Assembly (NCBI RefSeq): GCF_027497195.1
Contig: NZ_CP114905.1
Location: 3,753,501 to 3,817,500, forward strand
Reading direction: 5' to 3'
Origin: Streptomyces sp. WMMC500
GTDB taxonomy: Bacteria; Actinomycetota; Actinomycetes; Streptomycetales; Streptomycetaceae
Length of the DNA stretch: 64,000 nucleotides
Made by a program: the position numbers and the translations under genes. The notes below the pieces were generated by a model. That model saw only the letters and a list, made by a program, of their open reading frames with translations. It was not told the DNA's origin and did no database searches. Below, one piece after another: positions 1-6,779 of the stretch (the stretch's first letter is position 1; each line of letters starts with the position of its first letter).

Positions 1-182
1 GTGTCGCCGTCGTGGAAGGAGCAGCCGGCGAGCCGCTGCGGGTCCAGGGCGGCGAAAAGGATCCGGTAGGCGGCCTGTCCGTAGGACCCTCCGCCCAGAT
101 CGTCGATGTCGAAGAGGATGCCGACCTCGTGCGCGGCGGATGTGCCGCCCGCCCGTCGTGCCTTCCTTCTGAACAGTCCCAC
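1..182 (-). CDS. Hypothetical protein, N-terminal part (runs off the left edge)
   Basis: A minus-strand frame starts at a GTG (180-182) preceded by a purine-rich GAGGGGGTA ribosome binding site and stays open to the window edge (60 codons seen). The product begins with a basic stretch (VGLFRRKARRAGG) followed by an acidic and glycine-rich segment (ILFDIDDLGGGSYGQ). I do not recognise the family and assign no function. The overlapping plus-strand frames are Arg/Pro/Ser-rich shadows. The strong ribosome binding site and the even residue composition are the reasons for calling it real. Confidence 0.55.
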   Translation of the reverse strand, partial: MGLFRRKARRAGGTSAAHEVGILFDIDDLGGGSYGQAAYRILFAALDPQRLAGCSFHDGD

Positions 183-290
183 GGCTACCCCCTCGTGGAC
201 GAGTGCTCCGGGCGAGTACTCGGACACTAGGCGGGCCGGACAGGGACCCCTCCCGACGCGGATGCAGCCGGGCGGCGCGTGCGGTCCGCC

Positions 291-1097
291 CTACGGCTTG
301 CGGGCGACACCGCAGTGGATCGCCGCCTTCTCCGGCGCACCGGCCGTCGCCGGCCCGGGCCGCCACAGCGGGGTCGACACCACACCCGGCTCGACCAGCT
401 CCAGGCCGTCGAAGTACGCGGTGATCTGCTCGACGCTGCGGTTGGTGTACTCGTGGCCGGGGTTGCTTCTGTTGAACTCCTCGACCGCGTGCAGCCGCGC
501 CGGGTCGGTGGTGTCGCCGTCGCTGATCACCAGGTACGACCCGGGGCAGACCGCCTCCAGAACCGCCGCCCGGATCTCCCCCACCCGGTCGAGGTCGGGG
601 ATGTTGCCGAAGATGCCGAGCATCACCACCCCCACCGGCCGGGCGAAGTCCAGCGTCTGCGCCGCCCGGTCGAGGACGCCGCCGATGTCGCGCACGTCGG
701 CGTCGACGTACGCGCAGGCCCCCTCCGGGCTGGAGGTCAGCAGCGCCTGGGCGTGCGCCAGGACGATCGGATCGTTGTCGACGTACACGATCCGGCAGGC
801 CGGGTCCACGCGCTGGGCGACCTCATGGGTGTTGTCGTTGGCCGGCAGCCCGCTGCCGAGGTCGAGGAACTGACGGACGCCCGCCTCCCGCGTCAGGAAC
901 CGCACGGCCCGGCGCAGGAACGCCCGCTGCTGGCGGGCGTCGACCACGATCCCGGGAAAGACCCTCCGGACGGCGTCGCCGGCTTCCCGGTCGGCCGCGT
1001 AGTGGTTCTTCCCGCCGAGCCAGTAGTCCCACATCCGCGCAGAGTGGGCCACACTCCGGTCCACGCGGGCGTTCCCGTCCGCCAGTTCGTCCGGCAC
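291..1097 (-). CDS. SAM-dependent methyltransferase, DUF574/Methyltransf_19 family
   Basis: The 268-residue product matches the actinobacterial S-adenosylmethionine methyltransferase family PF04672 (DUF574). Early in the protein is the family-typical MWDYWLGGKNHYAADRE segment (about 23-39), followed by the SAM-binding motif FLDLGSGLPANDNTHEVA (about 77-94) and the acidic strand IVYVDNDPIVLAHA (about 103-116). It is a soluble cytoplasmic enzyme with unknown substrate; Streptomyces carry many such paralogues, often in accessory regions. The start is GTG at 1097 with GGAGG about 5 bases upstream. A copy of the direct repeat described below (1121-1165) lies just upstream of its start. Confidence 0.85.
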   Translation of the reverse strand: MPDELADGNARVDRSVAHSARMWDYWLGGKNHYAADREAGDAVRRVFPGIVVDARQQRAFLRRAVRFLTREAGVRQFLDLGSGLPANDNTHEVAQRVDPACRIVYVDNDPIVLAHAQALLTSSPEGACAYVDADVRDIGGVLDRAAQTLDFARPVGVVMLGIFGNIPDLDRVGEIRAAVLEAVCPGSYLVISDGDTTDPARLHAVEEFNRSNPGHEYTNRSVEQITAYFDGLELVEPGVVSTPLWRPGPATAGAPEKAAIHCGVARKP

Positions 1098-1120
1098 GTG
1101 GTCCTCCCGGTGAGCCGCAG

Positions 1121-1165
1121 GTCAGGGCCAGACCCCACAGTACGGCTGGTTGCGGGCTCGTGCAG
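1121..1165. repeat. Direct repeat copy A of the 3' end of the gene at 11843-12304
   Basis: This segment matches the 3' end of the minus-strand gene at 11843-12304 in the same orientation: identical over GTCAGGGCCAGACC, then CAGTACGGCTGGT after a small mismatch block, then CTCGTGCAG. It carries a one-base length difference, so it is the most diverged of four copies (others at 2840, 6001 and 11842). It may be an old attachment-site remnant. Confidence 0.6.
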
Positions 1166-1282
1166 GCCGACGACGCGACGTGAAGAAATCCCGTGCGACC
1201 TGCAACCTGGCTCGGGGTCGCACGTCTATCGGGGTGTAGGCGCGCTGGAGCAGAAGTTCGTCCACCCGATTCGAGGAGTGCT

Positions 1283-1627
1283 ATGTCCGCACGTCACGTC
1301 ACCGACCGCCGTGTTCCCCGGAGGCGGCTTCGTACGGGGCTGGCGGCTTCAGCCGCCGCCGCCGCGCTGATCGCCGGCGGCGCCGGGGGTGTGCAGGCCG
1401 ACACGGCCGAGCAGACCCCGGATCCTGTCAGCGCACACCTGCAGGCCGTCCCGGAGCACGAAGTCGTGAACCCCGACGGCGACCACCTCCAAGCCGTCCC
1501 CGAGCACGAAGTCGTGAACCCCGACGGCGACCACCTCCAAGCCGTCCCCGAGCACGAAGTCGTGAACCCCGACGGCGACCACCTCCAAGCCATCCCCGAG
1601 CACGAAGTTCCGGGGGCGGCTCGATAG
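1283..1627 (+). CDS. Small secreted protein built of 16-residue tandem repeats
   Basis: A 114-residue protein with ATG at 1283 and GAGGAG 5-9 bases upstream. An earlier in-frame start at 1193 lacks this and would push the signal sequence inward. The N-terminus is an export signal: Arg-rich RRRLR, an Ala-rich hydrophobic core, then a GGVQA-like cleavage site near residue 36. The mature part is almost entirely 3.7 copies of HLQAVPEHEVVNPDGD, ending PGAAR. There are no cysteines. I know no family for it. A multi-core peptide precursor, a metal- or surface-binding repeat protein and a sigma-controlled cell-surface peptide are all open; none is shown. A strong hairpin follows, then an ECF sigma gene on the same strand. 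Confidence 0.7.
   Translation: MSARHVTDRRVPRRRLRTGLAASAAAAALIAGGAGGVQADTAEQTPDPVSAHLQAVPEHEVVNPDGDHLQAVPEHEVVNPDGDHLQAVPEHEVVNPDGDHLQAIPEHEVPGAAR
1436..1612 (+). repeat. 48-bp tandem repeat array, in frame inside the secreted protein gene
   Basis: Units are 1436-1483, 1484-1531, 1532-1579 and a partial 1580-1612. Units 2 and 3 are identical over all 48 bases; unit 1 differs at three third-codon positions; the partial unit has a Val-to-Ile change and ends at a Pro. Every unit preserves the frame and encodes HLQAVPEHEVVNPDGD. The near identity points to recent expansion by slippage or unequal recombination. Confidence 0.92.
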
Positions 1628-1642
1628 GGCGGTCCTGCGGAA

Positions 1643-1669
1643 GGGGCGCCGGGGCAAACCCGGCGCCCC
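1643..1669 (+). terminator. Strong hairpin between the repeat-protein gene and the sigma gene
   Basis: A perfect 11-bp inverted repeat (GGGGCGCCGGG / CCCGGCGCCCC) with a 5-base loop lies 16 bases after the stop at 1627. There is no T-tract, as is common in Streptomyces. It probably ends or attenuates transcription of the repeat-protein gene before the sigma gene at 1691. Confidence 0.6.
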
Positions 1670-1690
1670 GACCCAGCGTTCAGGAGTGTC

Positions 1691-2338
1691 ATGACGCCAG
1701 CGACGTTTCCGGCCGCCCGTGCCTGCCCCCACCCCCGCGCCCGCGCCCGCACGCTGCGCCGCGGCTGGTGGCGGCTGCTGCGCAGCCGACCGGAGCGGGG
1801 GAGTCCGCCGCCCGGCGCCGGGCGGGCCGCGGCGCTCCCGTCCGCCGACGGGAACCCCGGGATCGACGCGCTCTACTACCACCGTCGCCTGGAACTCGTG
1901 CGCCTCGCGCTTCTTCTCGTCGACGATCTGCCCACCGCCGAGGACGTCGTCCAGGACGCCTTCGCCGCGCTCTTCCGCAAGCACGGGACGCGGTTGAGAG
2001 GGCTGGACGACCCGGAGGCGTACCTGCGTACGAGCGTGGTGAACCGGGCGCGTTCCGTGCTGCGGCGGCGCAGGACGGCACGCGCGTACACGCCCGAGCG
2101 GGAGCGACACGTACCGCCTGCCGACGAGCACGTCCTGCTCGACGAGGAGCACCGCGAGGTGCTTGCCGCGCTGCGGCGGCTCACCCGGCGCCAGCGCGAG
2201 GTGCTCGTTCTGCGCTACTGGTCCCACCTCACCGAGGCGCAGATCGCCGACGCCCTCGGGCTGTCGCGTGGCACGGTCAAGTCCACGGCCAGCCGCGCCC
2301 TGGACGCCCTGGGCCGGCAGTTGGGGGTGTCCCGATGA
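1691..2338 (+). CDS. ECF-type RNA polymerase sigma factor
   Basis: A 215-residue sigma-70 family protein. Region 2 lies at about 60-120 (DLPTAEDVVQDAFAALFRK, then a DPEAYLRTSVVNRARSVLR stretch). Region 4 lies at about 150-210 with LTRRQREVLVLRYW and the helix-turn-helix EAQIADALGLSRGTVKS. An Arg/Pro-rich N-terminal extension of about 55 residues precedes region 2. ATG 1691 has CAGGAG 5 bases upstream. The stop overlaps the next start as ATGA, so the downstream membrane protein is translationally coupled and is the likely anti-sigma partner. Its targets are unknown; the adjacent secreted repeat protein is an obvious candidate. Confidence 0.88.
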   Translation: MTPATFPAARACPHPRARARTLRRGWWRLLRSRPERGSPPPGAGRAAALPSADGNPGIDALYYHRRLELVRLALLLVDDLPTAEDVVQDAFAALFRKHGTRLRGLDDPEAYLRTSVVNRARSVLRRRRTARAYTPERERHVPPADEHVLLDEEHREVLAALRRLTRRQREVLVLRYWSHLTEAQIADALGLSRGTVKSTASRALDALGRQLGVSR

Positions 2339-2718
2339 ACGGAACGGGAGGACCGGATCCCGCTTCCGAGCCCTCTCAGTCGCGGGAGGCGCTCGAACAC
2401 CGCCTGCGAGCCGCGCTGGACGCTCGCGCGCTGAGCCTCGGCTGGAGCGATCTACGGGCCGCCTCCCCGCCGTCGGCACGTGCGCCGGGAACGGGCTTCG
2501 CGCGCGGCACGCGCGTCCCGGCACGTGCCGCCGCCGCCCTGCTGCTCCTCGCGGTGGCGGCCGTGGTCGCGTACGCCCTGCTGGCACTCGGCGCGGGACG
2601 GCAAGTCGAGCCCGCCCGGTCCCCGACCCCGCGGCCCTGCACCGCGCAGCTCTGTGCCGAAGAAGAACCCCGGCCCTCCGCCCCCGGGCACACCGAACCG
2701 GCAGGTCAGCGCCCCTGA
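2335..2718 (+). CDS. Single-pass membrane protein, putative anti-sigma partner
   Basis: A 127-residue protein whose ATG overlaps the sigma stop (ATGA at 2335-2338), the usual arrangement for a sigma/anti-sigma pair. The cytoplasmic N-terminal part (1-60) contains a helical segment (SREALEHRLRAALDARAL). A single hydrophobic helix follows at about 62-84 (ARAAAALLLLAVAAVVAYAL), then a short Pro-rich tail with two cysteines. No classical zinc-finger anti-sigma motif (HxxxCxxC) is visible, so the anti-sigma role rests on gene order and topology only. Confidence 0.62.
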   Translation: MNGTGGPDPASEPSQSREALEHRLRAALDARALSLGWSDLRAASPPSARAPGTGFARGTRVPARAAAALLLLAVAAVVAYALLALGAGRQVEPARSPTPRPCTAQLCAEEEPRPSAPGHTEPAGQRP

Positions 2719-2839
2719 GGCCGGGCCCGCCGACTGCTCGCCCCGGTGCTGTCGTCCCGTGATGGCCCTCTACCGCCCGTCAGGCGATCGACGCTGTCAT
2801 GCGCGCCCGCGCCGGCAAGGACGCGGCGGCCAGGAGACT

Positions 2840-2877
2840 TCAGGGCCAGACCAGGCAGTACGGCTGGTGACCGGCCT
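2840..2877. repeat. Direct repeat copy B of the 3' end of the gene at 11843-12304
   Basis: It begins TCAGGGCCAGACCAGGCAGT and is identical to copy D over 30 bases, then one mismatch and CCGGCCT. Read on the minus strand it still encodes the last residues of the downstream gene, [11 protein letters not shown] and stop. No gene is attached to it here, so it is an isolated 3' fragment. Confidence 0.75.
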
Positions 2878-2944
2878 ACGGACTCGGCACGACGCGCGGG
2901 CCCTCAGCCCGGCGTCGGAGATTCTTTTCGCCAACTGGGCGAAG

Positions 2945-3640
2945 TCACTGCCGGACCCGTTCGGGGGCCGGGCACGGGCAGAGGGGGCCGCGGATGCGGT
3001 CATGGTGTTGAGTCCCTTTTCGGCGGTACGTTATGTGATCTCCCACCTGTCGTCCCGGGGGACGGCGGCGAGGCGGAGACGGGAGGACATCGGGGATCTC
3101 CTCCCGGCGGGGCCACCACCCGTGTTCGCAGCGCGATGTGTTCGCGGATCCTGCCCCGTACCATCGGCCGGCGGTCGCCGAGGGCCAGGGGAAGGTGGGG
3201 GTGAGCGGGGGCCCGAGCGGCAGGGTGACCTTGCCGCCGGCGTCCTCGTGCCATGCCCCGTCCTGGACTTCCCGGACCCGGGTGACGAGGCCGTCGACGA
3301 CATCGACGACGGCGCGAAGTAACGCCCGCTTGTCGCGGGCGACGGTGAAGCCCATGCGGTCGGCGTCACGTTGGCCCCGGCTGTCCTCGCCGTGGCCTGT
3401 CTCGCCGTATCGCCCCTTCGTGGTGCGGCAGCCGCGGTAGACGACCATGACCACACCCGCGGCGCGTTCACACGCCCGAACGGTCCTGGGATCCAGCCCC
3501 AGCAGGGTCGCCGCCTGACTGACTCCACCGGCTCTCGCGACGATCGCGCGGATCACCCTCGCGTACTCGGTGCCGAGCACCCGCTGCCGGGTTCGATTGT
3601 GTGCACCCGATCGAGAAGATCGCGCATGCGAGTCCTTCAT
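2945..3640 (-). pseudogene. Possible decayed regulator-like reading frame; otherwise no clear gene in 2719-3775
   Basis: The stretch between the membrane protein and the cold-shock gene has no convincing gene. A 231-codon minus-strand frame begins at 3640. Parts of it look protein-like (YARVIRAIVARAGGVSQAA, then RDKRALLRAVVDVVDGLV), but its two ends read like shadow sequence. A second minus-strand ATG just inside the start (giving MRDLLDRVHTIEPGSG) is in another frame, as if frames were broken. I see no intact domain and assign no function. It could be a remnant of a transcriptional regulator or simply non-coding. Confidence 0.22.
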
Positions 3641-3776
3641 GGCATGGGCCGTAGGCCCTTACGCCCCATGGGATGTATTTCCCGTGCCGACGTCAAAGCC
3701 GGAGATCACGGGAGGCCAAAAGCGGGCCGCGCCCCGCCCCCGGTCTGCCCCGGACTCCCTGGGGGAGCAGCGGAAC

Positions 3777-3975
3777 GCAGGGTCGCGGGTGGTCCGTGCT
3801 AGGCTGGGCGGCAGTTGCAGTTGTGGTTCCCATGTACTTTGTGTGCGCCTGCTGGCTTTGAGCTTCAGGCGCATTTCTGTTTTTTCGGTGCTTTCCGGAC
3901 CTGGTAATCATCGCGGCGACGCGGGATCGCGCACCGTGCGGATCTCCGGCACAGCCACCAAAAGGAGAAAAAGAC
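3777..3975 (+). promoter_or_regulatory. Promoter and long 5' leader of the cold-shock gene
   Basis: A -10-like TAGGCT at 3800-3805 would place the transcript start near 3812, giving a leader of about 165 bases. No clear -35 is seen. The leader is far more AT-rich than its surroundings (ATTTCTGTTTTTTCGG near 3872-3888) and ends in AAAAGGAGAAAAAGAC before the ATG. Long structured leaders are typical of cold-shock genes; control here is inferred. Confidence 0.45.
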
Positions 3976-4179
3976 ATGGCCACCGGCACCGTGAAGTGGT
4001 TCAACAGTGAAAAGGGCTTCGGCTTCATCGCCCAGGACGACGGCGGCGCCGACGTCTTCGCCCATCACTCCAACATCAACGCTCAGGGCTTCCGCGAACT
4101 GGCCGAGGGCCAGAAGGTGGAGTTCGACGCCGTGCAGGGGCAGAAGGGTCTGCAGGCGGAGAACATCACCCTCATCTGA
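3976..4179 (+). CDS. Cold-shock domain protein, CspA family
   Basis: A 67-residue single cold-shock domain, the family's usual length. The nucleic-acid binding motifs are present: [15 protein letters not shown] (RNP1, about 4-18) and DVFAHHSNI (RNP2, about 26-34). It binds single-stranded RNA or DNA in the cytoplasm and is expected to act as an RNA chaperone. The ribosome binding site AAAGGAG is strong. A hairpin follows, then a DEAD-box helicase on the same strand, a functional pairing often seen for cold-adapted RNA unwinding. The segment lies between repeat copies B and C, so it may belong to an accessory module. Confidence 0.95.
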   Translation: MATGTVKWFNSEKGFGFIAQDDGGADVFAHHSNINAQGFRELAEGQKVEFDAVQGQKGLQAENITLI

Positions 4180-4211
4180 ACCCTGATCCGAGGACGTGGC
4201 GCAAGTCACGA

Positions 4212-4245
4212 GCACGGGCCGGCGCCGCAGGGCGCGGGCCCGTGC
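4212..4245 (+). terminator. Hairpin after the cold-shock gene
   Basis: An inverted repeat GCACGGGCC / GGCCCGTGC (4212-4220 and 4237-4245) encloses a GC-rich loop that can itself fold. It sits 33 bases after the cold-shock stop and before the helicase gene, so it probably ends or partially attenuates the upstream transcript. Confidence 0.55.
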
Positions 4246-4370
4246 CCCGCGGCCGGAGCGCTCCTCGCACCGCGCCGCCGTTCGCCCATTCCCCGGCCCG
4301 TTCCTGCGGCTTCCGTGCGGCTCGTCACCGCCGGGATCTCCTCGACACGCGCCGTGACGACGGAGGTTCC

Positions 4371-5834
4371 ATGAACCGCAGTGCGCCCCGTGCCCCCGAC
4401 AATCCGGCCCGTCGCCGTTCGCGTGGTCAGACTGCCCGCCGATCCGGCCGCCGGAAACCCGCCGCCGCGCAGGGTGAGTTCGCGCTGCCCGCGAACACCA
4501 CTCCCCCGCTGCCCCCGGTCGCGTCGTTCGCCGACCTGGACATGCCGCCCGTACTGCTGACGACGCTGCGTCATCAGGGGGTGAGGGTTCCGTTCCCCAT
4601 CCAAGCGGCCACCCTTCCCGACTCCCTCGCCGGCCGGGACGTCCTCGGCCGCGGCCGCACCGGCTCGGGCAAGACCCTGGCCTTCGGTCTGGCCCTGCTT
4701 GCCCGTACCACCGGCCGGCGTGCCACCCCCCGCCGCCCGCTCGCGCTCGTCCTGGTGCCCACCCGCGAACTGGCCCAGCAGGTCACCGAGGCTCTCACCC
4801 CCTACGCCCGGGCGGCGCATCTGCGGCTCGCCACGGTGGTCGGCGGCATGTCCCTGGCGCGGCAGGCCGCCGCGCTGCGCGACGGCGCCGAGGTGCTCGT
4901 GGCCACCCCGGGGCGGCTGCGGGATCTGACCGACCGCGGGCACTGCCACCTGGACCAGGTACGTATCACGGTGCTGGACGAAGCGGACCAGATGGCCGAT
5001 ATGGGCTTCCTGCCCCAGGTCACCGCCCTGCTACGGCAGGTGCGGGCGGACGGCCAGCGGATGCTGTTCTCGGCCACGCTGGACCGCAACGTCGACCGGC
5101 TGGTACGGGGCTTCCTCACCGACCCCGTCGTCCACTCGGTCGACCCGCCCGCCGCGACCGTGGCGACGATGGAGCACCACGTGCTGCACGTCACGGACGG
5201 CGACAAGCGCACGGCCGCCACCCACATCGCCGCCCGCGACGGCCGCGTGCTGCTGTTCCTGCACACCAAGCGCGCCGTCGACCGGCTGACCCGGCACCTG
5301 CGGGCCAACGGGATAAAGGCCGCGGCGCTACACGGCGGCAAGTCCCAGTCCCAGCGCAACCGCACCCTTGAGCAGTTCAAGTCCGGCGACGTCACCGCGC
5401 TGGTCGCCACCAACGTCGCCGCCCGCGGAATCCACATCGACGACCTCGACCTGGTCGTCAACGTCGACCCGCCGGCCGACCACAAGGACTACCTCCACCG
5501 CAGCGGCCGCACCGCCCGCGCAGGCGAGTCCGGCACCGTCGTGACCCTCGTCCTGCCCGACCAGCGCCGCGAGATGAACCGGCTGACCACCGCCGCCGGC
5601 ATCACCGCACACACCACCCGCATTCAGCCCGGCAGCACGGAACTCGCCCGCATCACCGGTGCCCGCACACCCGCCGGTGTCCCCGTCACCCCCGCGGCAG
5701 CCGCCGTGACGCCCGTGAAACGCAAGGGCTCGGGAGGACGCCGCGGCCGGCGCGGCAACCCCGCCCTGACCCAGCGCGCCTCCTTCCGCACCGGCTTCCC
5801 GGAGAAGACAGCGCCGCGCAGGGCGGCGGCGTAG
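4371..5834 (+). CDS. DEAD-box ATP-dependent RNA helicase
   Basis: A 487-residue superfamily 2 helicase. In order: basic N-terminal tail (1-50), Q motif region ending PFPIQAATLP, motif I as GRGRTGSGKT (about 90-99), PTRELAQQV (Ia), TPGRL (Ib), DEAD box VLDEADQMADMG (about 200), SAT (III), then the C-terminal domain with VATNVAARGIHIDDLDLVVN and HRSGRTARAG (VI). A basic [13 protein letters not shown] tail may bind RNA. The likely role is unwinding RNA during cold adaptation or ribosome assembly. ATG 4371 with GGAGG is chosen over an upstream in-frame start at 4242. Confidence 0.93.
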   Translation: MNRSAPRAPDNPARRRSRGQTARRSGRRKPAAAQGEFALPANTTPPLPPVASFADLDMPPVLLTTLRHQGVRVPFPIQAATLPDSLAGRDVLGRGRTGSGKTLAFGLALLARTTGRRATPRRPLALVLVPTRELAQQVTEALTPYARAAHLRLATVVGGMSLARQAAALRDGAEVLVATPGRLRDLTDRGHCHLDQVRITVLDEADQMADMGFLPQVTALLRQVRADGQRMLFSATLDRNVDRLVRGFLTDPVVHSVDPPAATVATMEHHVLHVTDGDKRTAATHIAARDGRVLLFLHTKRAVDRLTRHLRANGIKAAALHGGKSQSQRNRTLEQFKSGDVTALVATNVAARGIHIDDLDLVVNVDPPADHKDYLHRSGRTARAGESGTVVTLVLPDQRREMNRLTTAAGITAHTTRIQPGSTELARITGARTPAGVPVTPAAAAVTPVKRKGSGGRRGRRGNPALTQRASFRTGFPEKTAPRRAAA

Positions 5835-6000
5835 CGCCACAGCACCGCCAGGGCACCACGCTGGTGGAGGAGGCCGGGCGGCAGCACGACGTCCGTAACC
5901 CGTGCCGCTCCAGCTCGGTGAAGCCGACGCCATCGACTTCGCTCGCGGGCACCAAGCCCCGGCGGGTCTGATTCACCGCATCGGCGAGACCTCTTCGACC

Positions 6001-6077
6001 GTCAGGGCCAGACGAGGCAGTACGGCTAGTGGCCGGCCTCGTGCAGTCTGTCGGCGAACTCCTGCCATTCGTGGAGC
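6001..6077. repeat. Direct repeat copy C of the 3' end of the gene at 11843-12304
   Basis: Seventy-seven bases match copy D (11842-11918) with three substitutions and no gaps. In minus-strand frame it encodes the last 25 residues of the downstream gene, but one substitution turns the Gln codon of AGHQPYC into TAG. The flanking sequence (5835-6000) holds no recognisable gene. Confidence 0.85.
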
Positions 6078-6504
6078 CAATGATCACAGCGGATCGCTGA
6101 CCTGCGACGATGCACCGATATCGCCGGTGACCAGCGATATCCAGCTTCAGCAGTTGGGGCTGATCACCGGCATTTTCGACCAACGGGACCGAGCCGGGGC
6201 GAACCACTGCACCGGACCTCGCGCAGAAGATCGGGCATGTCCTGGTGTGCTGCCGTGTATGCCGCGGTGTCCCGGAGCCGGTAGACGCAACGCATGTCGC
6301 TCCACAGCTCGGCCGAGGAGCACGGGGTGCCGGTGAACACCGGGGCCAGGTCGTAGCGGCACAGCCCCCCGTGCGGTCGCGGCGGCCGAGACCACAATTA
6401 GTTGCCGCCCCAAACCGCGTCGTACAGGCGGCCGATCAGGTGGTTGGGGCGCGCAGTGCAGAACGGACGCGATCTGATTGATCAGCGCCGTCCGTTCCGG
6501 CTCC
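6078..6504 (-). other. Gene-poor stretch with one possible ORF remnant (6164-6397, minus)
   Basis: No intact gene is visible. A 77-codon minus-strand frame at 6164-6397 contains a stretch with natural residue composition (RYDLAPVFTGTPCSSAELW, then SDMRCVYRLRDTAAY) but has only a TTG start with no ribosome binding site. It may be a fragment of a lost gene. I do not recognise it. Confidence 0.25.
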
Positions 6505-6779
6505 GCAGCTGGTGCCGGACCAGTTGTGGGAGTTGTTCCGGGACCGTGCGCTGCTGGCTGAGATCGTCTTTGTGGCGACAACCGGCTGTACCTGGCGACA
6601 ACTGCCGCCGTCCTGCGGCGCCTCCGGGTAGACGGTGCAACGGCCCTTCACCGGCACGTCATCTTCGGCTGCTCCGGCCTGCCCATCTCGATCGGCATCT
6701 CCACCGCCAACGTGCACGACAGTCAGGCCATCGCAGGGCTTATGCCGGGCATCCCGCCGATTCCGCTCTCGCTACGGCC
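6505..6779 (+). mobile_element. Transposase remnant, IS5-type, internally deleted
   Basis: Two plus-strand fragments resemble the same type of actinobacterial IS5-group transposase: an N-terminal piece with LVPDQLWELF and ATTGCTWRQLPPS (about 6507-6630, closed by an in-frame TAG) and, in another frame, a core piece with LPISIGISTANVHDSQAI (about 6680-6740). The middle and the C-terminal half are missing. It abuts the stop of the NB-ARC gene at 6780. It is a dead insertion-sequence scar. Confidence 0.65.

Noticed and set aside
1436..1612. CRISPR array
   Set aside because: The 48-bp units are directly adjacent with no spacers and keep a coding frame.
1349..2587. A 412-codon minus-strand frame across the 48-bp repeats, itself repetitive
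   Set aside because: It is the antisense of the repeat gene, runs through the sigma gene, has no ribosome binding site, and is Arg/Pro-rich outside the repeats.
5835..6000. Possible integrase C-terminal fragment on the minus strand (ERHGLRTSCC)
   Set aside because: It has a weak likeness to the HGLRH motif only; no catalytic Tyr or second Arg in frame could be found.
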